64,000 nt of DNA. Origin: Polydactylus sextarius. Taxonomy: Eukaryota; Chordata; Actinopteri; Polynemidae. Shown piece by piece: positions 59,301-64,000 of this stretch. The position numbers and the translations under genes were made by a program. The notes under the pieces are model-generated. The model saw only the letters and a list, made by a program, of their open reading frames with translations. It was not told the origin of the DNA and ran no database searches. Location: assembly GCA_016801845.1 (NCBI GenBank), contig CM028926.1:9150501-9214500 (forward strand), in the 5' to 3' direction. The stretch's first letter is position 1. Every line of letters starts with the position of its first letter.

Positions 59301-61425
59301 TGTGTAATTTCAACAACGCTTCGTAAGCAATTTACAACACTGCAGGGAAATAAAAAGCTTTTGAAATAATACACTAATCAGTGGAGGAAAATGAATCAAT
59401 ATTAAGTTGTGCACCTTGCTGTGCATATGAAAACAATTCTGTTCCTGTAATGCTCCTGGTGTTAAAACATAAAGGAAACAAAGACATGTCTCTCATTTCT
59501 ACTTCAAAAGAAAACCACACAGTTTCTGATGCTGAGTTTCAGTTGAAACAAGCGAGAAGTGAAGCTGGATAATATCACAGCCCAGCAGTGCATTACTAAG
59601 GGACGATACAAAGAGTATGCTGGTGTCTGCTTGTTATACACTACAGGCAGTCATTAAAAGCAAACACAACCAAACAGACACATATTAAAAACAGTTACCA
59701 TTTAGTTTCCAACAGCGTCCAGATCCTTTTGTTTATTCAAAATGCATTTTCTGTCCCCTACAGTCATAAAGGGAAACAATGCCCACAATGCACATGTGAT
59801 GTGGACACAAACACTCTCAAATTAAAGCTTAGATCTGGCACCTAGTTGTCATAGTTATTGTTTGGGACCATAACAAAGAGCGTCATCATCCTTTCTACAC
59901 TACACTGTGACTACATTGTGATTATATTTAACATGTTTGTAAACTAGTAGTATTTATTTATTTGTGTAATTGCTGGAGCCATGTCAACCTATAACGACAC
60001 AATTTGAAAAAAGCCTGGATGAAGTTGTGGTGCTTAAAGACGTATGGTCTGTGTGTGAATGTGTAGAAAATACAAACACATACGCAAGCTTAGACGTTGT
60101 CAAAAAAAAAAAAAATCACTCAACTTCAAACGCTATGGCCATCTGTCAGTCACAGAGCCAAAAAGCAACATCTCTTTTTAAACCACCAAAGATGCATTAC
60201 TTTTTGGCATCTATTTCATTCACTGAACATCAATCCGGTGCAATGGTATAATGCTCCTGTCACCACTGACAGTGGAGAGGCATTACTCTCACCTTGGTTA
60301 TAGAGAGTCATTTTACAGTTACATCGTGATAATGCTGTCACAAAAAAAAAAAAAAAAAAGACAGAAAGATCGGTAAAGAGGCACAAAGAAACGAGTTAGA
60401 TAAATGATTGATAGAGAAAAAAAGAGGAAAAAGAAATCCATTACTCCTTTGTTCTGCTGGAGTTTAATGTGACTAACTTCATTACTTGCACAGTGTGCTA
60501 TAGCAAGATCCTGTTTGCCAAATCAGCAGCTACTTCAGATTTCCATTAATTATGCACTCCAGATGTAATAAGCAAGATGTGATTAATCATATATTAAGGC
60601 ATCAATGTGTCATTAGGTCCTCGAGAATTATTCATACTGTAAGTCAGTACAGCAAGTGACCCATGTAGATTTATGACAGAGCGTTTCCTTGCTGTGTTTG
60701 GGGTATTAAATCTTCTCATTTGACACAGATATCCATCAAATCTATAGCCTCTATACTGACAGGAACACAGAGAGAGTTGGATATTGCCATGATCCCGCTT
60801 CAATTTCACAAAGGGCGCGACCCTGGTCACTGCAGACACAGCGGTGATGGATAGGTGAGATTCAAGATTTCTGGAACAAATCTAAACAAGCAGGAAGCTT
60901 GAATACACAACATGAAACCAGAGATTGGAGACGATTGGTGGAAGCAAACCTCATTATATCATCTCAGCTTGGTTTGTTTTAGCAGATGAGTGACATGAGT
61001 CCTGTTAAAACTAAAGCTGTAACCCAGATGCACTAAATGAAACCGCTTCTTAGTAGGAATCATATTTATTTCAATTATTTCAACTTTCTCCTCCTGTGGT
61101 TAAAACCGATACAAGAAGAAAATTATATTATTAAGTAGAGTTTGATTGTAAACTTTCCATTTTGTTTGATACAAGTGCAAACAAACTGTAAGTTTGTCTG
61201 CACTATTAGTTTTACCTTCACTGCGGTAGTCCTCTTGAGAGCTGAGCAGGCTCAGGGCTGACAGGGGGTGACCGGAGAACGCGGGCCAGTCAGGAGTCAC
61301 CAGCCCACTACTGTGGTGTTGTCGAGGTCTGCTGCGTGGGCTGAGCACCGACGAAGAGCTCTCTGGTTTCATTCGTAATACTGCTGCGTATGATATAGGC
61401 CGCGCTGCAACAGCTCTCGCAAAAT
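12157..61425 (-). CDS. cntn5: contactin-5 gene, 22 coding exons, 5' end incomplete
   Basis: Contactin-5 (NB-2) is a GPI-anchored neuronal surface protein of the Ig superfamily; family members act in axon-axon and synaptic adhesion, and contactin-5 is known to pair with Caspr4 and APLP1. Joining 22 exons with consensus GT/AG junctions gives one uninterrupted frame of 1,076 residues; human contactin-5 has about 1,100. Numbered from the first visible residue: linker 1-70, Ig1 71-170, Ig2 171-270, Ig3 271-365, Ig4 366-454, Ig5 455-545, Ig6 546-644, FNIII 645-747, 748-849, 850-948 and 949-1042, GPI signal 1043-1076. Each Ig domain keeps its Cys pair. Near-identical stretches such as EFPSFVAEDSRRFIS (Ig2) and the SYAAVLRMK-type N-terminal linker favour contactin-5 over contactins 3, 4 and 6. 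About ten N-X-S/T sequons are present. The signal peptide is not seen. At about 50 kb the gene is compact; mammalian CNTN5 exceeds 1 Mb. Confidence 0.96.
12728..12896 (-). CDS. cntn5: cntn5 exon: fibronectin III-4, second half
   Basis: It encodes VLLKQEGRGHNQVTRTINPS, LPEGGTYILEVRALSEGGEG and AVSSQVRVVTSS. The SEGGEG loop and terminal RV strand close FNIII-4 at the same point as in human contactin-5. The acceptor is TCCTGCAG|GTTTTA and the donor CCTCTG|GTAAGC, phase 0 in and phase 1 out. Confidence 0.95.
13126..13238 (-). CDS. cntn5: cntn5 exon: fibronectin III-4, first half
   Basis: It encodes PPAQSPTNLMWIQEGNNVSL, SWDPVKAKDNESDVIGYM, including the FNIII core Trp and two sequons (NVS, NES). 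The human pattern is [20 protein letters not shown]. The acceptor is CTCATCAG|CACCTG and the donor TACATG|GTAATG, phase 1 in and phase 0 out. Confidence 0.95.
13429..13615 (-). CDS. cntn5: cntn5 exon: fibronectin III-3, second half
   Basis: It encodes VTYWKDTEKEEAGTKQKTVK, then SMVLTGLEGNSLYLITVKGF and NSIGQGPASAAVTARTRKA, the last strands of FNIII-3. One sequon (NET). The acceptor is GTTCAAAG|GTCACC and the donor AAGCCC|GTGAGT, phase 0 in and phase 1 out. Confidence 0.95.
13743..13852 (-). CDS. cntn5: cntn5 exon: fibronectin III-3, first half
   Basis: It encodes EPREAPSDVKADSVSSSEIR, VTWKPPSPGPGKPRGYE. The Trp of VTW is the FNIII core residue; the Pro-rich PPSPGPGKP loop differs from the human HIKESLGRP loop. 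The acceptor is GTGTCACAG|AACCGA and the donor TATGAG|GTTTGC, phase 1 in and phase 0 out. Confidence 0.95.
13949..14183 (-). CDS. cntn5: cntn5 exon: fibronectin III-2, main part
   Basis: It encodes PVSEEFQNGEGFGYIVAFRA, NGTRGWKEKMVTSADSTTYK and TPFEVKVGVYNNKGDGPFSK up to HSAEG, completing FNIII-2. One sequon (NGT) is visible. The acceptor is ATTTTTAG|CCCGTA and the donor GAGGGCG|GTGAGT, phase 0 in and phase 1 out. The 96-base intron that follows remains open in frame. Confidence 0.97.
14184..19101 (-). other. cntn5: cntn5 intron inside FNIII-2 (4.9 kb)
   Basis: This intron separates the 71-base exon from the main FNIII-2 exon. I see no transposon and no long microsatellite, which is unusual for this window. 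Several stretches (14330-14660, 14740-15300, 16080-16480) have balanced composition and clusters of TAAT/ATTA motifs, so conserved regulatory elements are possible but not shown. Confidence 0.6.
19102..19172 (-). CDS. cntn5: cntn5 exon: fibronectin III-2, first part
   Basis: This 71-base exon encodes VPSVAPANVSGGNGRRHELV and ISWE, with the FNIII Trp and one sequon (NVS). It is the shortest exon and is identified by its match to the contactin-5 pattern VSGRSGRRHELVIAWE and by exact phase continuity (phase 1 in, phase 0 out). The acceptor is TTCACACAG|TCCCAT and the donor TGGGAG|GTAGGT. Confidence 0.93.
19173..19961 (-). other. cntn5: cntn5 intron between FNIII-1 and FNIII-2
   Basis: 789 bases, phase 1. 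Nothing recognisable is inside apart from a short A-run near 19189-19197 and a GT tract at about 19816-19827. Confidence 0.7.
19962..20111 (-). CDS. cntn5: cntn5 exon: fibronectin III-1, second half
   Basis: It encodes DPDPVTGDMESAMAVELNPW, then VEYEFRVVASNAIGTGDPSA and SRGVRTKEA. The Tyr-Glu-Phe-Arg-Val strand and NAIGTGDPS loop are typical of an FNIII domain. The acceptor is GTTCGCAG|ATCCAG and the donor GAAGCAG|GTAAAT, phase 1 in and out. Confidence 0.96.
20112..22072 (-). other. cntn5: cntn5 intron inside FNIII-1
   Basis: 1.96 kb, phase 1. It holds a short (ATC)n tract at 20781-20799 and A-runs near 20718-20738 and 21010-21026. I see no gene or transposon remnant. Confidence 0.7.
22073..22231 (-). 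CDS. cntn5: cntn5 exon: fibronectin III-1, first half
   Basis: It begins with the Ig-to-FNIII hinge GPPGPPGVVIVEEITD, a contactin hallmark. It continues TATLSWTRGLDNHSPISTYN and QARSPFSLGWQTVKT, with the conserved FNIII Trp in LSW. The acceptor is TTCTCAG|GTCCTC and the donor AAAACAG|GTAATC, phase 1 in and out. Confidence 0.96.
23102..23480 (+). mobile_element. Tigger/pogo-type DNA transposon remnant
   Basis: It starts CAGTGGTACCTTGACTTAC after a TA, the classic terminal repeat of pogo/Tigger elements. Degenerate 'acgagt/tacgag' sequence follows, as in other members. Further in is the start of a transposase frame at 23285. I found no matching right terminus, so the 3' boundary is approximate and the element is truncated or internally deleted. 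Confidence 0.8.
23285..23430 (+). pseudogene. truncated Tigger/jerky-like transposase start
   Basis: The translation from the ATG at 23285 gives a Lys-rich N-terminus, GAEKKKWMMCIELWKKIVEK, then HD, a TGA stop at 23381, and in the same frame GVRVVDLVKQYER. This is the N-terminal DNA-binding (pogo-type helix-turn-helix) start of Tigger/jerky transposases. The stop looks like a CGA to TGA change. Homology ends near 23430, before the rest of the DNA-binding region and the whole DDE domain, so it is a dead fragment. Confidence 0.8.
23962..24082 (-). CDS. cntn5: cntn5 exon: Ig6, second half
   Basis: It encodes QSSTVDLMIRNILLKHAGKY and GCRAQTSADTVFAEAELLVR; the second Ig6 Cys lies in YGCRAQT. The acceptor is ATTGCAG|CAGTCT and the donor TGCGAG|GTGAGT, phase 0 in and phase 1 out. 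This choice of acceptor keeps the Ig6 length identical to human. Confidence 0.95.
24083..25331 (-). other. cntn5: cntn5 intron inside Ig6
   Basis: 1.25 kb, phase 0. AT-rich, with no recognisable gene, transposon or long microsatellite. Confidence 0.7.
25332..25507 (-). CDS. cntn5: cntn5 exon: Ig6, first half
   Basis: It encodes MRVELSPIRVEVTVGESVVL, the first Ig6 Cys in SCKATHDTSLDV, and QWLFNQKPISFQQDGGHFEY. The acceptor is GCTTCCAG|AGGCCA and the donor CCAAACA|GTAAGA, phase 1 in and phase 0 out. Confidence 0.95.
25508..25889 (-). other. cntn5: cntn5 intron between Ig5 and Ig6
   Basis: 382 bases, phase 1, flanked by clean donor and acceptor sites. Nothing else recognisable. Confidence 0.75.
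25890..26017 (-). CDS. cntn5: cntn5 exon: Ig5, second half
   Basis: It encodes RIMLLRNNTLRIVNSSRADE, the second Ig5 Cys (GNYVCRAENQLG) and SAEMTAILWVK. Two sequons, NNT and NSS, are visible. The acceptor is TCTCGCAG|GATTAT and the donor GTAAAAG|GTAAGT, phase 2 in and phase 1 out. This is one of the exons more diverged from mammals, notably in the strand before the NNT sequon. Confidence 0.94.
26055..26079 (+). repeat. G-rich GGGT tract
   Basis: A run of GGGTGGGTGGGTGGGG-type sequence ending in seven G. At least four G-triplets with single-base loops are present, which fits the G-quadruplex pattern on the + strand, the non-transcribed template complement of cntn5 RNA. Confidence 0.7.
27711..27779. 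repeat. (CA)n microsatellite, about 34 units
   Basis: An uninterrupted AC run of 69 bases in the Ig5 intron. It is the longest simple repeat in the window and likely to be length-polymorphic. Confidence 0.97.
29820..29964 (-). CDS. cntn5: cntn5 exon: Ig5, first half
   Basis: It encodes SAPVFVPNPIRVIATLGKDV, the first Ig5 Cys (SIECKPRASPKP) and ITWKRGDRRIQPNK. The acceptor is TTTCACAG|CTTCTG and the donor ACAAAAG|GTACAA, phase 1 in and phase 2 out. Human Ig5 has the matching [20 protein letters not shown]. Confidence 0.96.
29965..32513 (-). other. cntn5: cntn5 intron between Ig4 and Ig5
   Basis: 2.5 kb, phase 1. Poly-T tracts occur at 30058-30066 and 30297-30314. The exon-proximal part (32027-32479) keeps a 150-codon frame open on the + strand without family resemblance. 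No transposon recognised. Confidence 0.65.
32514..32643 (-). CDS. cntn5: cntn5 exon: Ig4, second half
   Basis: It encodes GRLEIVNGDLTIHKVQQTDS, then GMYQCVAENKYGAIYSSAEL and KIL. The second Ig4 Cys lies in YQCVAEN. The acceptor is CACTATAG|GGTCGA and the donor TTTTAG|GTATTT, phase 0 in and phase 1 out. Confidence 0.96.
32804..32940 (-). CDS. cntn5: cntn5 exon: Ig4, first half
   Basis: It encodes FPQWVRMINDTHMDSGEKLQ and WECKATGRPRPTYRWLRNG, carrying the first Ig4 Cys, the core Trp and one sequon (NDT). The acceptor is ATCTTCAAG|CCTTCC and the donor ACATCACAG|GTACCC, phase 1 in and phase 0 out. In contactins Ig1-Ig4 fold back into a horseshoe. Confidence 0.96.
32941..35778 (-). other. cntn5: cntn5 intron between Ig3 and Ig4
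   Basis: 2.8 kb, phase 1. Poly-T tracts lie at 33199-33210 and 33907-33925. A possible old repeat fragment lies near 33830-33890 but is too short to name. No gene seen. Confidence 0.65.
35779..35960 (-). CDS. cntn5: cntn5 exon: Ig3, second half
   Basis: It encodes PVPTITWRKINGNIPNKARL, KSQAVLEIPNIQLEDSGMYE and Cys in YECKAENPRGG, ending HLQVY. Strand order and the DSGMYEC motif are those of an I-set Ig domain. The acceptor is GCTCACAG|TCCAGTG and the donor CTACA|GTGAGT, phase 2 in and phase 1 out. Confidence 0.97.
35961..40159 (-). other. cntn5: cntn5 intron inside Ig3
   Basis: 4.2 kb, phase 2. It has a short (TAGA)n tract at about 36190-36204, long T-runs at 36745-36766 and 37005-37020, a tRNA-derived SINE near 38.2 kb and a weaker tRNA-like block near 39.9 kb. 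No coding sequence recognised. Confidence 0.65.
38165..38335 (+). mobile_element. degenerate tRNA-derived SINE
   Basis: A box A-like TTTAGCTCAATGAGC (38188-38202) is followed about 35 bases later by a box B-like AGAGTTTGAGTCTC (38225-38238), the spacing of a tRNA promoter. The 3' part, GAGCAATTTAGATGAAAGCATCTACC (from 38283), resembles the common fish SINE tail of the 'gctttggataaaagcatctgc' type. It is heavily mutated and I cannot name the family. Confidence 0.6.
40160..40262 (-). CDS. cntn5: cntn5 exon: Ig3, first half
   Basis: It encodes GVMGEYEPKIEVHFPTSV and the first Ig3 Cys (VRLECFALGN). The acceptor is TTTTGCAG|GTGTCATG and the donor GGGAA|GTAAGT, phase 1 in and phase 2 out. The human counterpart is GVMGEYEPKIEVHFPFTV, so the match is unambiguous. 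Confidence 0.95.
40878..40903. repeat. (AAAAC)n pentanucleotide repeat
   Basis: Five tandem copies of AAAAC/ACAAA in the Ig2-Ig3 intron. Confidence 0.9.
41306..41336. repeat. (CA)n microsatellite
   Basis: An uninterrupted AC run of 31 bases in the Ig2-Ig3 intron. Confidence 0.95.
45282..45485 (-). CDS. cntn5: cntn5 exon: Ig2, second half
   Basis: It encodes EIIYSWVFNEFPSFVAED, then the Tyr-x-Cys of Ig2 (GSYICLVKN) and VLSPPTPLTLKTD. This is the exon most similar to human contactin-5, nearly identical over about 60 residues, and it settles the paralogue. In contactins 3-6, Ig2-Ig3 is the segment known to bind the carbonic-anhydrase-like domain of PTPRG. The acceptor is TTTACAG|AGATTA and the donor GACG|GTAAGA, phase 1 in and out. 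Confidence 0.97.
46200..47050 (+). mobile_element. second, older Tc1-like transposon remnant
   Basis: The core is recognised from its transposase pieces on the + strand. I could not pair terminal inverted repeats, so both edges are estimates. The transposase belongs to a different Tc1 lineage from the 5.7 kb copy: it has the FIDKPQPLWDNILW / TVKHGGGFIMLRGCF type of sequence. It lies antisense to cntn5 and well away from splice sites. Confidence 0.75.
46515..46995 (+). pseudogene. Tc1-like transposase pseudogene fragments
   Basis: One frame reads FAKTFIDKPQPLWDNILWKD, then GIKVELF and TVKHGGGFIMLRGCF, matching the first catalytic region of Tc1 transposases; the family's catalytic Asp in the W(S/K)DE position is followed here by Gly. 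After a frame change another block reads TKDWLKRKRWTVLNWAAMNL and NSIGNLWRELK, the C-terminal DDE region, in which the usual SPDLNPIENLW is altered. It is clearly non-functional. Confidence 0.82.
47051..47137 (+). repeat. dispersed repeat, copy 1 (inverted relative to 58.0 kb)
   Basis: The sequence CTGTAAAGACCATACAT ... TTTATGCAG ... ATAATAAGAAAATACAGGAA reappears in reverse complement at 57930-58012. By eye the two copies agree at roughly 85% over about 85 bases. This copy follows directly on the Tc1 remnant. Family not recognised. Confidence 0.8.
48670..48690. repeat. (AAT)n microsatellite
   Basis: Seven tandem AAT units in the Ig2 intron. Confidence 0.9.
49745..49840 (-). CDS. cntn5: cntn5 exon: Ig2, first half
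   Basis: This short 96-base exon encodes YLGAFSGKTRGGVSVREGQG and the first Ig2 Cys in VVLMCSPPPHSP. Its translation matches contactin-5 closely; it is too short to stand out as an ORF. The acceptor is GTTTCAG|ATCTTG and the donor CACCAG|GTAAGA, phase 1 in and out. Confidence 0.95.
51957..51987. repeat. interrupted (GT)n tract
   Basis: Two GT runs separated by a CTGA interruption in the Ig1-Ig2 intron. Confidence 0.9.
54341..54356. repeat. (ATG)n microsatellite
   Basis: Five tandem ATG units in the Ig1-Ig2 intron. Confidence 0.85.
56273..56448 (-). CDS. cntn5: cntn5 exon: Ig1, second half
   Basis: It encodes WYINGTRVDAESDYRYSF through the second Ig1 Cys (GKYQCKAEN) to SRDAVLQFA. The sequons NGT and NAS are present. 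The acceptor is TTTTTCAG|TTGGTAC and the donor GCTT|GTGAGT, phase 2 in and phase 1 out. The codon split across the upstream junction reads Ser, where human contactin-5 has Arg just before the conserved Trp. Confidence 0.96.
56563..56686 (-). CDS. cntn5: cntn5 exon: Ig1, first half
   Basis: It encodes ESEEFGPAFVHEPDDVIFP and then the first Ig1 strand pair with the Cys of MLHCEARGNPPPTY. The acceptor is CTCACAG|AAAGCG (phase 1) and the donor ACATACAG|GTGTCG (phase 2). The downstream intron is only 114 bases and can be read through in frame. Confidence 0.95.
57280..57933. mobile_element. foldback element with about 220-base inverted arms
   Basis: The left arm (about 57280-57503) and right arm (about 57710-57933) are reverse complements: both carry ACTAATGATTCTGGATTCAG, then CTCTAGACACAACCAG, CAGAGCTTCAGTGACCAACA and CACTCAGATCACTGAT. 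By eye the identity is near 90%, lowest in a patch around 57390-57415. About 205 bases of unrelated loop lie between. There is no coding frame, so this is probably a non-autonomous DNA transposon (long-TIR MITE or foldback). A TTAA sits in each outer arm (57289-57292, 57921-57924), but the similarity continues outside it and the usual piggyBac end is absent, so the superfamily is open. Confidence 0.85.
57930..58012 (-). repeat. dispersed repeat, copy 2
   Basis: The reverse complement matches 47051-47137. It abuts the right arm of the foldback element, and the left arm has no such flank. Confidence 0.8.
61216..61425 (-). CDS. cntn5: cntn5 exon: N-terminal linker before Ig1 (first visible exon)
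   Basis: This exon encodes residues 1-70, a Ser/Pro/Arg-rich low-complexity linker that starts DFARAVAARPISYAAVLRMK and is followed by SSSSV and SRPRQ. The human contactin-5 N-terminus has the same pattern (SYAALLRIKKSSSSS, then TRPR), which separates this paralogue from other contactins. The acceptor is CTCCAG before ATTTTGCG and the donor is GAAG|GTAAAA. Entry and exit are both phase 1. It lacks a start codon and signal peptide, so at least one coding exon lies further upstream. Confidence 0.87.
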
Positions 61426-64000
61426 CTGGAGGAAAAAATAAAAAAAAAAAAAGATGAAGCAGTGTTGCATCATATTGACTAATTTGATCCAAACAACTCA
61501 AAGTAAAGTATCTAAATGTCTAAACGGAGAGAAAGAATCACACAGATGCTCATTTGATTGTTTTAAAAAAAAAAAGAAAAGTGAATGTCTCCTGTACTGT
61601 GCTATAGAGTGATGTGTTTTCTCCAAGAAGTCACTTTCTCATGTTATAGTACGAAGACCAATTTGCAGTAAAACAGCGTCGTATAAAACAGAAATCTGAC
61701 TGGAGCGGGAAACAAAGAAATCTAACAGACAGAAACATATGGAGGAGTCATAATTCAGAGACAGCTCTGAGTGAAACAGGTGTAAAAACGTAACCCGAAA
61801 GTCTGCAGAAAAAACATATGCATAAGTCTGTGATGTAAAAGATTCGTAACAGTCCACATTTTTGCAACCTGGTGTGAATTTAATAAGCTTTGAGATCTAT
61901 TCATCTTAAAGCCTTAATATTCACTTAATGGAACAATAAAGCTTCAAATCACCAAAGACACCTGTTAAAAGGAAGTGAAATTACCAACAATGACCATAAC
62001 TTTTATAAAAACATTTTTATTCTCCCTACATGGACTAGTTTCAGTCAAGTGCTTCTGCTTCGACTTCCATACTGTCAATCACCCAGCAGCCATTAGAGGC
62101 AGTTTTAAAGCCTCTTTAAGATGCCGTAGGTGAAAAACGTGCACTTGTTACAATCTACCACAGATACGCTGCATACTCACTGTCATCAACATCTCAAATT
62201 GAATAAAATGGAAAATGAAACAGAAGAGAAAAAAAAAAAACAGCTTCTTCTTCTTTTTTTTTTTTTTTATAAAGAAAAGAGTCCATTGGGGTTTAGAATA
62301 ATATCCTCTGTGAAATGTAAACTGCAGTTGTCACTATTCATCACTGTCAATGGACTCTACTACTGTTTTGTTTTTGTTTTTTTTTTTGGAATTTAATCCA
62401 CTTTATGTAGAGTACTTTTCCATCGTGTTGTTTTTTATGACATTATAGATGAAACAACTTAAGATTGCACACACAGTTAGTTTCCCTGAGAGAACAGATC
62501 AACAATACATATCTTCTAAAGCAACTATACAATAACAGCTTTAGCAAATAGCTGATATTAGCGACACTATGGAGCCATTGCTGTATGGTTATTATACTTA
62601 AAACTAAGATGCAAAAGACGAGAAGCTTGGAGCTGTGCAGAAGTCTAATCAGTAGAGGGGGAAGTGTTTTGCACTACATGATAAAGTGCTATGAAAGAAC
62701 TGAACAAAACTGAGAAATAATTATGTGCCTTTGGGGACTTGTCAGCTGCAAAAATACTGCTATCTACAAATGGAGAGTGGGCAATTACTGTATCTCATAT
62801 TCTGGGTAGAAGCAGGATATGGAACTCTATTTGAAATTAAGGTATTGTGCGTTTGGAAATTGATAAGCAAAGCAATTAGTAGTTGGTTGGTAGTCAGTTG
62901 AATCATTTATCTTGCAGAGAATCAGCTCAATAGGAGGTGTAAACCACATTCCCGCTGCTGTTTCCCCACAGTCGGCTGAACTGTGCAGAGTCTTCCACTT
63001 CTGGTTTCTCTGACAGTTGGAAAAAAAAAAAAAAAAGAAAAACTTTAACTCGCGATAATAAGACAAAAAAATATGAACTCGTTGTCAAAAGACTAACTAT
63101 TAAAGATGCTGATGGTGAACAATTGGTTTTCTAGCATCTAATTAGTTCTGAATTTGACGTTATTCCTCAAGAGCCGTGTTTTTGAAAGAGCAATTTTTAT
63201 TTACTATCAATTACTGCACAACATTTAACGCCTTTTTATTTTAATCACTGATCTGCTTTAGGATATGTTTTATTGATTTGTCAGTATATCATTTTATTTA
63301 TTATTTAGTGTCTATTTTAGCCACTTAACAAAAAAAAAAAAAAAATGAAGAGTAAATTATTGTAATGTTGTGATACGGAAAACGACTGATTCTTAGAAAT
63401 ATTCTCATTTTCTCTTGAACGACTGACTGAACCCGAGCTGTCAGTCGGAAACAGACTGCACTTCAGTCAGACTGTTTCATACTTTTAAATATTAACTGAG
63501 CACAACTCAAGTGTCTCACAGACTGACAACTGTGATGTGACAGTTGTCAGTGAGGCTGAGAAAAACAGCCAGTGATGACAGCTTGTTTCGATAAGTTGAT
63601 CACGTTAAAAGACGACAGCGAGAATCAAAGAAATCTCCGACTGAACGGGAGACGTACATGTAGACGTGACCCATCGTGTCAACCGCGTTGCCGTTCTTCT
63701 GTTGTTGGTAACGTAAATTAATTCATCAGATTATGTTTTTCCTATATGACTGATTGTTGTAGTTATATAGTAACAATAGAAAATCAAAGATCGAGATTCA
63801 TCAGAAATAGTTTTGTAATTAAATCAATCAAATCAACTCGCATTATTAAAAAGCAATGAGCGACACTGGACAAACAAAGCAGCGGATCAAGCAGAAAAAC
63901 TAGGTGCATGCTCGGTTTGCTACAGCGTCATAACAACCTCGAGTCAAAGCTAGAAAGAAATCCACAGGAGTGTTTATCACTGTGCATATGTCACATACTC
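61426..64000 (-). other. probable 5' intron of cntn5; signal-peptide exon not found
   Basis: A signal-peptide exon would need an ATG, a hydrophobic stretch and a donor in phase 1 on the minus strand. None of the short minus-strand frames here fits. A poly-T tract lies at 62257-62269 and A-runs at 63019-63034 and 63330-63345. No other gene seen. Confidence 0.55.

Larger units (their letters stand above)
56687..61215 (-). other. cntn5: cntn5 intron between N-terminal linker and Ig1
   Basis: 4.5 kb, phase 1. It contains the foldback element at 57280-57933, the second copy of the dispersed repeat at 57930-58012, and A-runs at 60101-60113 and 60341-60359. No further exon recognised. Confidence 0.65.

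Noticed and set aside
1..64000. CRISPR array, operon, bacterial or viral gene cluster
   Set aside because: There are no spaced direct repeats of CRISPR type, no Shine-Dalgarno/operon arrangement and no viral genes; the exon-intron structure is plainly that of a vertebrate.

Overview
The window is vertebrate, almost certainly teleost fish, nuclear DNA. It is AT-rich and full of homopolymer runs and (CA)n microsatellites, and it carries decayed Tc1/mariner-type and pogo/Tigger-type transposons and a tRNA-derived SINE. The only gene recognised is split into 22 coding exons on the minus strand with GT/AG introns. That gene is contactin-5 (cntn5), a GPI-anchored neuronal adhesion protein with six Ig and four fibronectin III domains. 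Visible coding sequence runs from 61425 down to a stop codon at 12157 and encodes 1,076 residues. Only the signal-peptide exon is missing, and it probably lies beyond 64000.

Layout by coordinate. 1-11.3 kb: sequence downstream of cntn5 with no recognisable gene, holding one complete but dead Tc1-like transposon (5714-6882). 11.3-12.16 kb: probable 3' UTR with a candidate poly(A) signal. 12.16-14.18 kb: a tight cluster of the last seven exons (part of FNIII-2, FNIII-3, FNIII-4 and the GPI tail) separated by introns of 96-467 bases. 14.2-61.4 kb: the remaining fifteen exons, spread out by introns of 114 bases to 6.4 kb. These introns hold a Tigger/pogo remnant (23.1-23.5 kb), a SINE (38.2 kb), a second decayed Tc1-like element (46.2-47.05 kb) and a 650-base foldback element with arms of about 220 bases (57.28-57.93 kb). 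61.4-64 kb: probably 5' intron, with no recognisable exon.

Each Ig or FNIII domain is encoded by exactly two exons. Every intron between domains, and both introns flanking the domain array, is in phase 1, while the intron inside each domain varies in phase. The two shortest introns (114 and 96 bases) are multiples of three and contain no stop codon in frame. I found no previously undescribed multi-gene system. The items most worth a second look are the foldback element, the repeat shared with the 47 kb region, the readable short introns and the unusual GPI tail.
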